Positions 52,566 to 62,113 of a stretch of 64,000 nt of DNA are shown here, piece after piece; the first letter of the stretch is position 1, and each line of letters begins with the position of its first letter. Position numbers and translations under genes: made by a program. The notes under the pieces were generated by a model. It did not search any database, had not been told where the DNA came from, and saw only the letters and a program-made list of their open reading frames with translations. The DNA comes from Nitrospira_D sp019636945 (GTDB lineage Bacteria > Nitrospirota > Nitrospiria > Nitrospirales > Nitrospiraceae). The stretch covers positions 310,001 to 374,000 of the forward strand of contig NZ_JBLFBO010000002.1 in the NCBI RefSeq assembly GCF_047338595.1. Reading direction: 5' to 3'.

Positions 52566-53050
52566 GGAGCAGGAGCACGCTTTACTACGCCGTTTGCCCT
52601 TCAAATACAGGGAAACGCTGTGAACGATGCTCTTCATGATTTCGGTTCCCATCACACTAACTACTACCCTGACAATTATCTTATCCGTGATGAAGTGCAA
52701 TCGACGGTCGCCTATCTCCCACCATCCCAGAAATAGGACTGCCAGGCAAAATTAAGACTCTTCCCCTGTTCACACACTTATTTCTTTTACAGAACGGCGT
52801 GCGGAAGAATCCGTTACGTTGCAACCGGCCATCCCTGTTGGTGGTAAAGGCAGGGAACGGTTGGGAAACGCCGCCTTCCATTCCTTGCACAATGCAGCTC
52901 GATGCGTACTGGAGAGTGCCCGAACCGAACCGCTGTCCCCTACCTCTTTGGCTTCTACACCCCTCATAGGTGGCATGGCGCATCCGGGCGGTTCTATTAG
53001 GCTTGTTCATAGAGGATGTACTGAATCCGATGGCAGGAGGAGGAGAACTC
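52566..53050. other. Intergenic stretch in the island
   Basis: No gene is supported. AGGAGGAGGAGAAC directly before 53051 is the ribosome binding site of the PilZ gene. Confidence 0.35.
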
Positions 53051-53407
53051 ATGAAACCCTACGCACTTCGAAATGAATCACGGACTCCCGTGCAATTTCA
53101 GTTCTATTGCGTCACCGAAGACAGCATGATTGAGGGAATGGTGCGCGATCTTTCAGCGACAGGGGTGCGCGTGACCGTGAAGCACCCCATGCCTGTTGGA
53201 GTAGAGAAGCCCATTTTTATCACCTTGCAGGAAGGAGATAACTGTCATCACCTCCTTGTTCCTTCTGCCGTGGTGCGCTGGACGTACGGACACGAGGCCG
53301 GGTGGGAATTTGGGCAAATGGATGAATTAGACCGGGCGCACTTGACCCATTTCCTCCAACAGCGTGAGCATGAGGCTGTGGATTCAACCGCCTTCGAGGT
53401 GGTTTAG
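53051..53407 (+). CDS. PilZ-domain protein in the island
   Basis: The 118-residue product has RNESRTPVQF (RxxxR) at residues 7-11 and VRDLSATGVRV (DxSxxG) near 37, then WTYGHEAGWEFGQMDE, matching the PilZ fold with both c-di-GMP motifs kept. AGGAGGAGGAGAAC before ATG 53051 is a strong ribosome binding site and rules out the longer frame from 52970. It looks intact and may be cargo of the island. Confidence 0.78.
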   Translation: MKPYALRNESRTPVQFQFYCVTEDSMIEGMVRDLSATGVRVTVKHPMPVGVEKPIFITLQEGDNCHHLLVPSAVVRWTYGHEAGWEFGQMDELDRAHLTHFLQQREHEAVDSTAFEVV

Positions 53408-53601
53408 GAAGAAGGGTCGCGAACCGTCAGCAGATATTAGATGCTCTAGGACTGGCTCTGGATACAAAAGCACGTTCGAGAACCCATCAGGATAACAAAC
53501 ATGATTTCGACCCGCTTCACCTACTTTCGAATATCGCCTTCGATGCAACGAGCGATCCCCTTTCTCTAGCAAGATCACCACTCGCACGGAGGGCCTCCCC
53601 A

Positions 53602-53781
53602 ATGATGAACCGCCAAGAATTCACCAAATTCCTGAATGAGCTACGCGCAGCGTATGACCTCCCACCGAAGTTCGAGGAGGACTCCCTCATGGCCCCAAAC
53701 GAGGACATGGATACCGATGAAGACGTTCTGACCGAGGAAGATTGTGCGAGCTTGCAGCAACGAGACACTACCCTTCACTAA
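53602..53781 (+). CDS. Small acidic protein (59 aa)
   Basis: From ATG 53602 the frame reads MMNRQEFTKFLNELRAAYDL then PPKFEEDSLMAPNEDMDTDEDVLTEEDC... and stops at 53781. The first 20 residues suggest a helix; the rest is strongly acidic. GGAGGG lies about 9 bases upstream. No family is recognised. The next gene starts 24 bases later. Confidence 0.5.
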   Translation: MMNRQEFTKFLNELRAAYDLPPKFEEDSLMAPNEDMDTDEDVLTEEDCASLQQRDTTLH

Positions 53782-53805
53782 CGTGCCAGGAGAACCGACG
53801 ACCCA

Positions 53806-54096
53806 ATGCTTGTGTATAAGCATCGCACAATCAAGCTCACTCCGAAGCGGCACAGTGACCACACGTGGAGTTGTGCCTATCGCATGATCGATATCAGCTC
53901 AACCGGCTGGAGGTTCCACACAGGACATGCTTACGGCAGTTTTGGATCACGCGAAGAGGCCGCACTGGCCGCTCTGGCGGAGGCGAAGGAGATCGTAGAT
54001 GCCCTTGCACCCCTGACGCCTCGTCCAGGGCTGACTCTTCGCACAGTGCTTCGACATTACGAGAAGAGGATACGAAGATTCCTTGCGTGGTCATGA
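53806..54096 (+). CDS. Hypothetical protein (96 aa)
   Basis: The product starts MLVYKHRTIKLTPKRHSDHT and has WRFHTGHAYGSFGSREEAALAALAEAKEIVD, a small strand-strand-helix unit with a regular helix at 50-70, then a basic C-terminus (RHYEKRIRRFLAWS). CAGGAGAAC lies ten bases upstream. I recognise no family. It probably shares a transcript with the acidic gene before it. Confidence 0.55.
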   Translation: MLVYKHRTIKLTPKRHSDHTWSCAYRMIDISSTGWRFHTGHAYGSFGSREEAALAALAEAKEIVDALAPLTPRPGLTLRTVLRHYEKRIRRFLAWS

Positions 54097-54572
54097 GGAG
54101 CGCTCGTGATGCCCAGCGGCTCCACTGAACCGGCCGGGCATTCTCTTCGCTTGCCAGCGATCGAATTTTCCTCCGCCGCCAGAACGTCGCTCCATCGGTT
54201 TCGCTTCATTACAGTTCCACCCTGGGCCCCTCGCGATCCGGACACTACGCCGCCTCATGCGGTACGCTTTGCAAGGAGGGTGGTCCATGAGGATCGCCCT
54301 CTTCAAACCACTGGGCCCCGAGGTTGATTGCTTGGGTACTCTGAGGGGTTTTGTATTTTGCCCGCCACTCCGACAAATCGTGTCTGAGGTGAGCCCCCTG
54401 TTGCCCGAGACATCTTCCGTTATGGCACGAACTACTTATTATCCAGCCACCCTTGCAATGTATCATTCACAGGTACTGTGCACGTTCTCTCGATAAGCGG
54501 CCTGACGCCAGTGTTCATGGGAGGCAAGTGAGGGAGCGTGAACGATCAGTTAATCGTCTCAAGGGCGTCCTG
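54097..54572. other. Intergenic stretch, no gene seen
   Basis: Open frames here are short, overlap each other on both strands, and lack ribosome binding sites. I call nothing. Confidence 0.35.
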
Positions 54573-54791
54573 CTAATAGTAGCCAGGCTGGCTACGGCTA
54601 TACGGATCACGTTGTGCCGCCGGTGGAGGTTCGTCGTAACGATGCGGTTGGCCCGGCTGCGATGATCCTATATTGACGTTGTCGTAGCCAGGCGCGGGGC
54701 GTTGCCGACCCGACAAAGAATCATCGGCGCATCCGGAGACCATCGCACTCGCCAGAAGGGCAAAGGGCAGCGCGTATAGAATACGAATCAT
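54573..54791 (-). CDS. Small lipoprotein (72 aa)
   Basis: A signal peptide MIRILYALPFALLASAMVSG with the lipobox VSGC at residue 21 is followed by a short polar, Pro/Gln/Tyr-rich mature part (YDNVNIGSSQPGQPHRYDEP). AAGGAGATTT stands six bases before the ATG. It is an exported lipoprotein of unknown role, perhaps disordered. Confidence 0.65.
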   Translation of the reverse strand: MIRILYALPFALLASAMVSGCADDSLSGRQRPAPGYDNVNIGSSQPGQPHRYDEPPPAAQRDPYSRSQPGYY

Positions 54792-55249
54792 ACGAAATCT
54801 CCTTCGTCATTCTGAATGATTTTGAGAGCGTTCTCATCCGATCAGTCTGCTGTGCATGCACGATACCGTGACGGTTACAATCCTTCTTCAACCTATGAAG
54901 AGTCAAGGGATCATTTGACCTCAGGATCGTTTGCCTTGCTTCCGTCACTCCCAGGGCGGTACAGGGCGAGGAGAGATCCGTAACCCACACGTTCCCCTCG
55001 CACCTCAACCTTCCTTTTCATACTTCCAGCCTCGTAAGGAGTTCTCATGCCTTTGGAGAAGTACAATTTCTCGGCGTTGCGAGACAAACTTCCTGAGTAA
55101 GATGGCAGCTTCGGCAGTCCCCGACGAGAATCTCCGCGTGAAATCCTCTGTATCTGCTCACAGTCTTCAGGAACATATACAGAGACTATTGAAAGAGTCG
55201 GGGCCGCCCAGCCCACTGCAGGGGAAACGACATCTAAGCCAGGGCGGTT
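54792..55249. other. Intergenic stretch before the IS30 element
   Basis: No coding sequence is supported. No clear hairpin was seen. Confidence 0.35.
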
Positions 55250-56260
55250 TCACGTTCCAAGTGCAACGGGTGAATGATGGCGCAGCTGCGCATAGACTTC
55301 CAGGGGCGTGGCAAAGTCGAGACATTTTCTCGGGCGCGTATTCAGGCGATGGGCGATGGCATTCAGCTCACGCTGCGTATAGGTGGACAGGTCCGTGCCC
55401 TTGGGCAGGTACTGACGCAGCAGGCCATTGGTATTCTCGTTGGTGCCACGTCGCCACGGGGCATGCGGATCGGCAAAGAAGATCTGGATCGAGAGTCGCT
55501 GGGCCAGCTGCTCGTGCTTGGCCATCTCGTTGCCCCGATCGTAGGTCAGCGTGTTCCGCAACGGGACGGGCACCTGTCGGAGCTTCTTGGTGAAGCCTCG
55601 GTAGGCACTGGCGGCATCCGTGCCGTCCATTCTGGCCAGCAGCACCAACCGCGTGGTCCGTTCCACCAGGGTACCCACAGCCGAGCCAGTGCGAGCGCCT
55701 TTCAGCGGGTCGCCTTCCCAGTGGCCGGGTACCGTGCGGGTCGCCACCTCGGCAGGGCGTTCAGCCAGCGGCGTCATGTTGGGAAGCTGGCCCCGGCGAT
55801 CCGTTCCACGCGCCCGAGGTCGCCGCGTTTTGCGCGCCTGACATAGGGCTGTGAGCAATTCGGTGCGCAACGTCCCTCGCGGGAGCACAGACAGGCCAGC
55901 ATAGGTGGTTTCAGGCGACAGCTGTTTGCGCATATCATCAGGATACGCGCGTCGCAGGCGTCCGGCAATCTGCTCGGACGAGTGGCCCTCCCGGAGCTGG
56001 CGCTGGACGTACGCCTACAGCCAGGGATCACGGAGTTTCCGGAGGCGCCGTGGCTGCCGCGCTCGCGCCGACGCCAGTGTGTGCGCCGTGCAGGCTCGAT
56101 ACGGTCTCTGCCCGGCGTTGCGGGCCATCTCGCGGCTGACGGTGCTGGGATCTCGTCCCAATACCCTTGCCATCTGCCGCAACGAATGGCCGGCGGCGAG
56201 GCCTAGGGTCAAGGTTGCACGTTCTTCGGCACTCAGGTGTCTGTAGGAGCTGGTTCGCAT
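55250..56260 (-). pseudogene. IS30-type transposase with one in-frame stop
   Basis: The frame starts MRTSSYRHLSAEERATLTLG, a helix-turn-helix (SLRQMARVLGRDPSTVSREM near 26-45), then a TAG at 56015-56017 after LRKLRDPWL, then continues in the same frame as AYVQRQLREGHSSEQIAGRL to the DDE core: GHWEGDPLKG, TYDRGNEM and RGTNENTNGLLRQYLPKG. One base change (probably from a Trp codon, giving PWLWAYV) explains the stop. The true stop at 55250-55252 lies outside the inverted repeat. Without suppression the catalytic part is not made from the full start. Confidence 0.82.
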
Positions 56261-56303
56261 AGCAACACCGTAGCCCATCAGGGCTGGTAGTGTTGCACTT
56301 GGA
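55256..56303 (-). mobile_element. IS30-family insertion sequence
   Basis: TCCAAGTGCAAC at 55256-55267 and its inverse GTTGCACTTGGA at 56292-56303 are 12-bp terminal inverted repeats, about 1.05 kb apart, the size of IS30 elements. The transposase frame fills the space. I could not settle the target duplication. Confidence 0.8.
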
Positions 56304-56996
56304 GTTAGAACTCAAGCAGCTTGGAATGTCTAAAGACTGCTCAGCTGTCCTGCGGCTAGGGGTCCGTTCCCATTTTGGGACGCGGTGGAAGCCAGGGAAC
56401 CCGGCTGGTATTGGGGAGTGGTTGTGGAAGCATTTTATTAGACCCACTGACGCGGCCCAGCTGTCTGATGGCCTTACCCGTGCGCTTGGCAACCAGATGG
56501 GGCTTTGGGTGCGTCTTTCTAGGCATGCTGCCATTATAGCATGGGACAAGTACCGGGGTGAGAGGGCTAGAGCGACTCAACTCGTGTGGTGAGAGATTTT
56601 CGCGCCTCACGCCTGGCCCTTCATGCCAACGGACGCACCCCTCGTTACCCGTATTGCTTGATGGAGAATTTCTTCATCCGGGCTGTGCCATCCTGATCGG
56701 CCCTTGTGCGAGCCAGTACCGCCGGTGACGTACTCGTCCTAAAAAACGTTGCTTGGTTTAATCCGAGTGACCCCCGAGACTCCAGTGCGGTTGTTCAGTT
56801 TCTTCATCCGGCAGCATTCTCGACGGGCCAACGGTCGTAGACGGAATCGGTAGAGTGCCGAGGGTCGATTCGGCCACGCCGTTGAACGGTCACACACCAC
56901 GCGTATGCCTGAGAGTTCGCGTGGTCAATGCGGTAGCTGTGTAATATGGCCACGGCCGTCACGCCAGAGATCACATCAAATTCCGATGACAGCACG
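56304..56996. other. Degenerate stretch in the island
   Basis: A minus-strand frame of about 56 codons from 56526 (MPRKTHPKPHLVAKRTGKAI) has a TATAAT-like box before it but no family resemblance. TTTCTTCATCCGG occurs twice (56668-56680 and 56799-56811). Both could be remnants of decayed elements. Confidence 0.3.
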
Positions 56997-57308
56997 TTAC
57001 GAAAGATTCTTTTCTTCGACGGTGATGTCCCAATACTTTGAAACCTGTATCCGCTTACCCGGATTCGCATGGACCTTCTTGATAACCTTCTCTTCGACGA
57101 ATCCTTGCAGCGCTTCAGGGGACATGCTGCGATCCGCTAAGAACTCGCTGTTCATGACCAGCAGCCAAGATAGCTTGCGCTCGCTATTGTGAAAGGTAAA
57201 TGTTGGCCTGATCGTCTGACTGAACCTCACGTCGACGAACTGCTGTTCGAGACAGGTCTGTATGATCTGAACTTTTATCGGGTCACTTCCACATTTGTTA
57301 CTATCCAT
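56997..57308 (-). CDS. Hypothetical protein downstream of copy-2 response regulator
   Basis: The 103-residue product (MDSNKCGSDPIKVQIIQTCL...) looks like a soluble alpha/beta protein and has no motif I know. ATG 57308 has GGAGAAC six bases upstream and overlaps the response regulator's end by eight bases, so it is the third gene of that operon. Copy 1 of the module lacks such a gene. Confidence 0.55.
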   Translation of the reverse strand: MDSNKCGSDPIKVQIIQTCLEQQFVDVRFSQTIRPTFTFHNSERKLSWLLVMNSEFLADRSMSPEALQGFVEEKVIKKVHANPGKRIQVSKYWDITVEEKNLS

Positions 57309-57762
57309 GGTGTTCTCCATTACGCGACTCAGCAATCATGACCTTATGCTTGTCCCGAGACTCGTCGGGCAGCGTCGAGACTTCCTTTCGTTGAGGGCGC
57401 TGTGAGTGTTGTAATTCATACTGCACGGCGTGGAGCAGTATCGCAAGATCGAGCGGTTTCCCAAAGGTTTGTCGAGCACCGAGAGCCCGAGCCTGTTGAA
57501 GCTCGTCTCCCGATCGGCCGCTCATGGCGATAACCTTCACGTTCAAGAACGCGTGGGTTAATTCCACGATCAGCTCCAAGCCATTCATCTCGGGCATCTC
57601 GAGATCCGTGAGGACCAAGTCCATCGGCTGGGCATGGAACTGTTCGAGCCCCTGCCGCCCATTGGCGGCCTCAAAGACCTGATAGCCCGCATCCTCAAGG
57701 ACTCGGGCCAGTAGCATGCGCACGGATGCGTCGTCTTCAATGATCAGGATCGTACCTGCCAT
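57301..57762 (-). CDS. CheY-like single-domain response regulator (copy 2)
   Basis: Residues 1-120 match copy 1: ILIIEDDASVRMLLARVLED, LVLTDLEMPEMNGLEL (phospho-Asp), AMSGRSGDE and TFGKPLDLAILL. A basic tail of about 30 residues (SQRPQRKEVSTLPDESRDKH) is extra. It lies between the zinc-ribbon gene and a small hypothetical gene, all on one strand. Confidence 0.87.
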   Translation of the reverse strand: MAGTILIIEDDASVRMLLARVLEDAGYQVFEAANGRQGLEQFHAQPMDLVLTDLEMPEMNGLELIVELTHAFLNVKVIAMSGRSGDELQQARALGARQTFGKPLDLAILLHAVQYELQHSQRPQRKEVSTLPDESRDKHKVMIAESRNGEHHG

Positions 57763-57813
57763 GATTCACTGGCCCCTCTTGATGTGGAGTCTCCGCCTAC
57801 TCACCCAACTCGT

Positions 57814-58062
57814 TTAGGCCGCCAGTGATTCAATGTCCTCGGATTCCCAGGACACCCCGAAAGCCTCTTGGAGCATCCCAGTGGCCGGGCTGACCGCCAC
57901 CGGATTGGCATACAGCTCGCGGTAGTGCTGCAACACCGCGTCATCCCGATGGCCACAATTAACGCAGCGCCAGCTGAAGCTCCACATCTCGCCATAGTCC
58001 CCTTCCAGGTCAATCATATGTTCTTCCAGCATCAAGCCTTGGCACCGTGTACAGGTCGTCAT
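57814..58062 (-). CDS. Small zinc-ribbon protein (copy 2)
   Basis: The 82-residue product starts MTTCTRCQGLMLEEHMIDLE and has RCVNCGHRDDAVLQHYRELY, the same CxxC pairs as copy 1, and an acidic end (WESEDIESLAA). ATG 58062 has GGAGGGATGCC upstream. The duplicated order (zinc ribbon, receiver) supports a joint role. Confidence 0.75.
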   Translation of the reverse strand: MTTCTRCQGLMLEEHMIDLEGDYGEMWSFSWRCVNCGHRDDAVLQHYRELYANPVAVSPATGMLQEAFGVSWESEDIESLAA

Positions 58063-58101
58063 GGCATCCCTCCGTGTGGTGATCGCATCGCGCATGAGAC
58101 A

Positions 58102-58160
58102 ACCGTATCAGGGATGACGATTTGGACTAGATCTGAACGAGGTACGTCGAAAGAGGGGGA
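58102..58160 (-). promoter_or_regulatory. Conserved upstream block of the zinc-ribbon operon (copy 2)
   Basis: It aligns without large gaps to 50228-50285 and holds GACTAGATCTGAAC and GGTACGTCGAAAG. It starts about 40 bases before the zinc-ribbon ATG. Confidence 0.5.
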
Positions 58161-58360
58161 GAAGCAGTTCCATAGGGTTAGGAACAGAGGAAGCTACTTG
58201 CCTTACCGGGACCTGGGCGACTACACGCCTCTTACGGATCATGACCCGCGCTTCATGATACTGTCGCTTCTGGAGGCAACAGTCAGCCTCATGAACCGAT
58301 CGGGGGCGTTACCTGGGCGCCCTGCCTCCTCTCCTCACCAGGACCCGACAGGAGGGGACA

Positions 58361-58623
58361 TGCCTTCTAAGGCAAGAGTCTTGTCTCAATCCAAAGCTTC
58401 AGCCTATCTCGCAAATCGACAGACTCGCAGCACCAAGCTATACAACCTTCGTCAGCGGATGCGGTTAGCTGGCCAGAAGCTACCCGTCTTGGGTCAGGTA
58501 AATCATGAGTTACGACTCCTTAGATGCGTGAGACTGCATTCGGGAGTTGCAAGGGCGAAAGATCTTTTTAAAGAACTAAGTGGCAAGGCCATTTCTTCAC
58601 GCGAAATTTTGAGCGTGCTATGA
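58361..58623 (+). CDS. Hypothetical protein, doubtful
   Basis: ATG 58361 (GGAGGGGAC upstream) opens an 87-codon frame, MPSKARVLSQSKASAYLANR followed by basic helices (LYNLRQRMRLAGQKLP) and ending ISSREILSVL. It could be a remnant of a larger gene. The longer frame from 57868 lies antisense to the zinc-ribbon gene and is not credible. Confidence 0.3.
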
Positions 58624-58778
58624 GGCAGCCAACCTCCCTACAGGAACGTGTTTCTTCATCACTGTCGATGGGCTCTTGCGGCAGAACAGTACTACGATGC
58701 ACGAGAACAAAGAAGGCAGGCTGATTTTGTGAAGGGAGAACTCAAACGACTAAAAAGCCCGATCGCGGACGTTTTGAA

Positions 58779-59165
58779 GTGCTCCTGCTTCCTCAAGCAA
58801 TGAGGGATTCACTCAAAAGCGAGAGCACGGAAATTGAATCTGAATTGGATGCATTCAGATCTTATCTCGCTGAGAATCCTTCTACAATTCCTCATCCATT
58901 TACAGCCACACCCTGTGATCCCGATGATGAAGATCCTCCCAAACGACGCCACAAAGGTAGTGATTGGTCTCGTCATGGCTTTTGGGCGCCTGTGATTGTT
59001 GCCCTCTACTCAATCTGGAAGAAAGCGGGACAGACTGACTACCGAGCATTCAAGGACATCGCTCGCCTTCTCTCCCTGATGTTTCCGCCCTTTCCCGACA
59101 AGCAAACGGGAATGAACGTGGTAAAACGACGCTTCTATCATTCACGCCATTCTACCGGTCAATAA
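58779..59165 (+). CDS. Hypothetical protein of the island
   Basis: The product of up to 128 residues (perhaps from ATG 58800, 121 residues) has an acidic N-terminal helix (SLKSESTEIESELDAFRSYL), a linker DPDDEDPPKRRHKG, and a compact helical end (WAPVIVALYSIWKKAGQTDY, AFKDIARLLSLMFPPFPDKQ). No family is recognised. It lies just before the integrase remnant. Confidence 0.45.
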   Translation: MLLLPQAMRDSLKSESTEIESELDAFRSYLAENPSTIPHPFTATPCDPDDEDPPKRRHKGSDWSRHGFWAPVIVALYSIWKKAGQTDYRAFKDIARLLSLMFPPFPDKQTGMNVVKRRFYHSRHSTGQ

Positions 59166-59270
59166 GCGCTAACCCGTCGCACTCTGAGAGGTATTTCCTG
59201 CCCCTCAATTCAGTGTCATTCAGATGCAGTTGCACCCATCGACGCCTGTCGTGTTTCGCCGTACAACAGC

Positions 59271-59911
<641 letters not shown>

Positions 59912-59976
59912 AACCAGTCTCAACATGAATCATGTTCCGGCAAGACTTGTCAAGGTTGAGGAAGTGATCAAGAGCA

Positions 59977-60477
59977 CTATAGTCGTGCCAGAATCTCATC
60001 GGCCACTTGCGAGACGGACTTTCCCTCCGTCTCAATCACATGATCAGCCGCTGCTTGATACTTCGGAGCACGCTCTCGCAACACATCTTGGATTTCATCA
60101 ATAAAGGACTTGGTGCCGGTAAGAGACGGTCGTTGCGTGTCGGACCCAATTCGCTTGGCAATGGTCTCCACTGACGCCGTCAGCCAGAACAGCTTTCCCG
60201 TGCGTTTCAGCATATCGACATTCTGTGGTCGAAGAATGGCACCGCCACCGGTATCGAGCACCAACCCGTCCTTACCGGCGAGCCCCTGGCACATCTTGGT
60301 TTCTAGATCGCGAAAGTACTCCCAGCCATATTGTTCAACGATCTGCGGAATGGTTTGCCCTGCCAACTTTACAATCTCGGTATCGGTAGAGAGCAATTCG
60401 CAACCGAGACGAACGGCTACAACCTTTCCGACCGTACTCTTCCCCGTACCACGATAGCCAATCAGCACCACGTTCAT
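59977..60477 (-). CDS. aroK: Shikimate kinase
   Basis: The 166-residue kinase phosphorylates shikimate in aromatic amino-acid synthesis. It has Walker A GYRGTGKST at residue 7, the shikimate-binding STDTEI near 33, FRDLETKMC near 58, GGGAILRP near 80 and the lid arginines RPSLTGT near 118. ATG 60477 overlaps the aroE stop (ATGA), so coupling is likely; a longer frame to 60537 lies inside aroE. Confidence 0.95.
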   Translation of the reverse strand: MNVVLIGYRGTGKSTVGKVVAVRLGCELLSTDTEIVKLAGQTIPQIVEQYGWEYFRDLETKMCQGLAGKDGLVLDTGGGAILRPQNVDMLKRTGKLFWLTASVETIAKRIGSDTQRPSLTGTKSFIDEIQDVLRERAPKYQAAADHVIETEGKSVSQVADEILARL

Positions 60478-61328
60478 TGGAAATGCGACTCCAAGACCGC
60501 GCGCATGACCGCAACCGGAGCTGTTTGATTGGTCCAAAGCTCAAATTGCGTGACGGCCTGATTGAGAAACATTTCTAGCCCAGGAATCGTCTTGCACCCC
60601 GCGCGTTTGGCATCTTTCAGTAACTGCGTTTCCCGCGGGTTATAGACGATATCCATGACAGCGAGCCCCGCGTGGAGAAGCGACGCAGGGACACAAGTCA
60701 TATCGGCTTTGGGAGACATACCGACCGGAGTGCAATGAATCAGGACGTGCGCGTCAGGAAGAACCCGACGCAGAGCGGCCTCATCGAGATAAGAATCCTC
60801 TACTGTGACCGCTGTCGTGGGACGAATGTCCTCGGCTAAGCGCGTCCGCTCCAGCTCTTCAATTCCCAGCAACGTCAACTGTTCCGCGCCGGACTCCTCC
60901 GCCAATGCGAAGGCGATTGCTCGTGCCGCTCCCCCTGAGCCAAGCACTACGATGTGTCGGCCCGTCAGCTCGATTCCGCCTTCACGTAGTGCCCGCAATG
61001 CACCAGTCGCATCAGTGTTGTGCCCGGTCAACTTGCCCTTTTCCGCCACAATGGTATTGATTGCCCCTATCCGCTTGGCGGTCGGCTCCACATGATCAAG
61101 AAACTGCATCGCCGCCACCTTGTGAGGAATTGTCACGCTCGCCCCTCGGAAATTTCCTAGAGCACGAAGTCCCTTGATGGCATCACCGATCGCTTCCACT
61201 TGCCAGGCCAGATAGACAAAGTTGAGCCCTAATGCACGAAACGCCGCATTATGGATGGCAGGCGACAAAGAATGGCCGACTGGATTGCCAATCACCCCGC
61301 AAAACTGGGTTTGAGCATCAATATCCAT
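60474..61328 (-). CDS. aroE: Shikimate dehydrogenase
   Basis: AroE reduces 3-dehydroshikimate with NADPH. The 284-residue protein has CGVIGNPVGHSLSPAIHNAAF near residue 9, the catalytic Lys in VTIPHKVAAM near 65, TGHNTDATGA near 98 and the nucleotide loop VLGSGGAARAIAFAL near 125. ATG 61328 is chosen. It stands 23 bases after the SDR gene and couples to aroK. Confidence 0.95.
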   Translation of the reverse strand: MDIDAQTQFCGVIGNPVGHSLSPAIHNAAFRALGLNFVYLAWQVEAIGDAIKGLRALGNFRGASVTIPHKVAAMQFLDHVEPTAKRIGAINTIVAEKGKLTGHNTDATGALRALREGGIELTGRHIVVLGSGGAARAIAFALAEESGAEQLTLLGIEELERTRLAEDIRPTTAVTVEDSYLDEAALRRVLPDAHVLIHCTPVGMSPKADMTCVPASLLHAGLAVMDIVYNPRETQLLKDAKRAGCKTIPGLEMFLNQAVTQFELWTNQTAPVAVMRAVLESHFQ

Positions 61329-61351
61329 TCTTGCCCCTATCATCGCACCGA

Positions 61352-62113
61352 CTACCCTTTGTAGACCGTCATCCCGCCATCAATCGTGAATGTTCCCCCA
61401 GTCACCCATACAGCCTCGTCAGACGCCAGGTATAACACCATGCTGGCAACTTCCTCGGGAGTCCCGGCACGGCGAATGGCATATTGCGAAAGTAGCGACT
61501 GGAGCATCTCCGGATTCGCCATAAGCGGTGCCGCCATAGGAGTATTGATCAGAGCAGGATTGACCACATTGCACCGGATCCCGTCTTTGGCATAATCGAT
61601 GGCCAACGCCCTCGTGAGCGCATCAAGTCCTCCTTTGGACGCGGTGTAGGCTGATAACCCAGAGATACCGACCAAACTGGCAACAGATGAAATGTTCACA
61701 ATGGCGCCACGCCCTTGTTTCAACATCTGGGGAACAATCGCCCGGGTCATTCGAAACACACCAGTCAAATTGATATCCAAGACCATGCTCCATGTCGCAT
61801 CGTCGGTCTCATGCAACCGCTTGCCAAAATCACCGAGCCCCGCATTGTTCACGAGAATATCAATTCGACCGAAGCTATCGACGGTTTTCCTGACCACATC
61901 TTGCACATGCTTCTCGTCCGTGACCGACCCGGCTACAGCCAGGACCTTCCCGTTGCCCTGCTGAAGGATCTTCACCACCCGATCCAACTCCGATTGCCGG
62001 CGCCCGGTGACCACCACTGACGCCCCTTCATCGGCAAAACGTTTCGCGATTGCTTCGCCGATCCCGGCGTTCCCTCCGGTCACCACAGCGACCTTGCCGT
62101 TTAACCTGTTCAT
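61352..62113 (-). CDS. SDR-family oxidoreductase (FabG-like)
   Basis: The 253-residue enzyme is a classical short-chain dehydrogenase. It has TGGNAGIGEAIAKRF at residue 12 for NAD(P), NNAGLGDFG near 90, the active-site Ser in VNISSVASLVG and YTASKGG near 155, and a C-terminal TGGTFTIDGGM. The substrate is unknown; FabG-like or glucose/alcohol dehydrogenases are similar. Its ATG overlaps the end of trmI by four bases. Confidence 0.9.
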   Translation of the reverse strand: MNRLNGKVAVVTGGNAGIGEAIAKRFADEGASVVVTGRRQSELDRVVKILQQGNGKVLAVAGSVTDEKHVQDVVRKTVDSFGRIDILVNNAGLGDFGKRLHETDDATWSMVLDINLTGVFRMTRAIVPQMLKQGRGAIVNISSVASLVGISGLSAYTASKGGLDALTRALAIDYAKDGIRCNVVNPALINTPMAAPLMANPEMLQSLLSQYAIRRAGTPEEVASMVLYLASDEAVWVTGGTFTIDGGMTVYKG

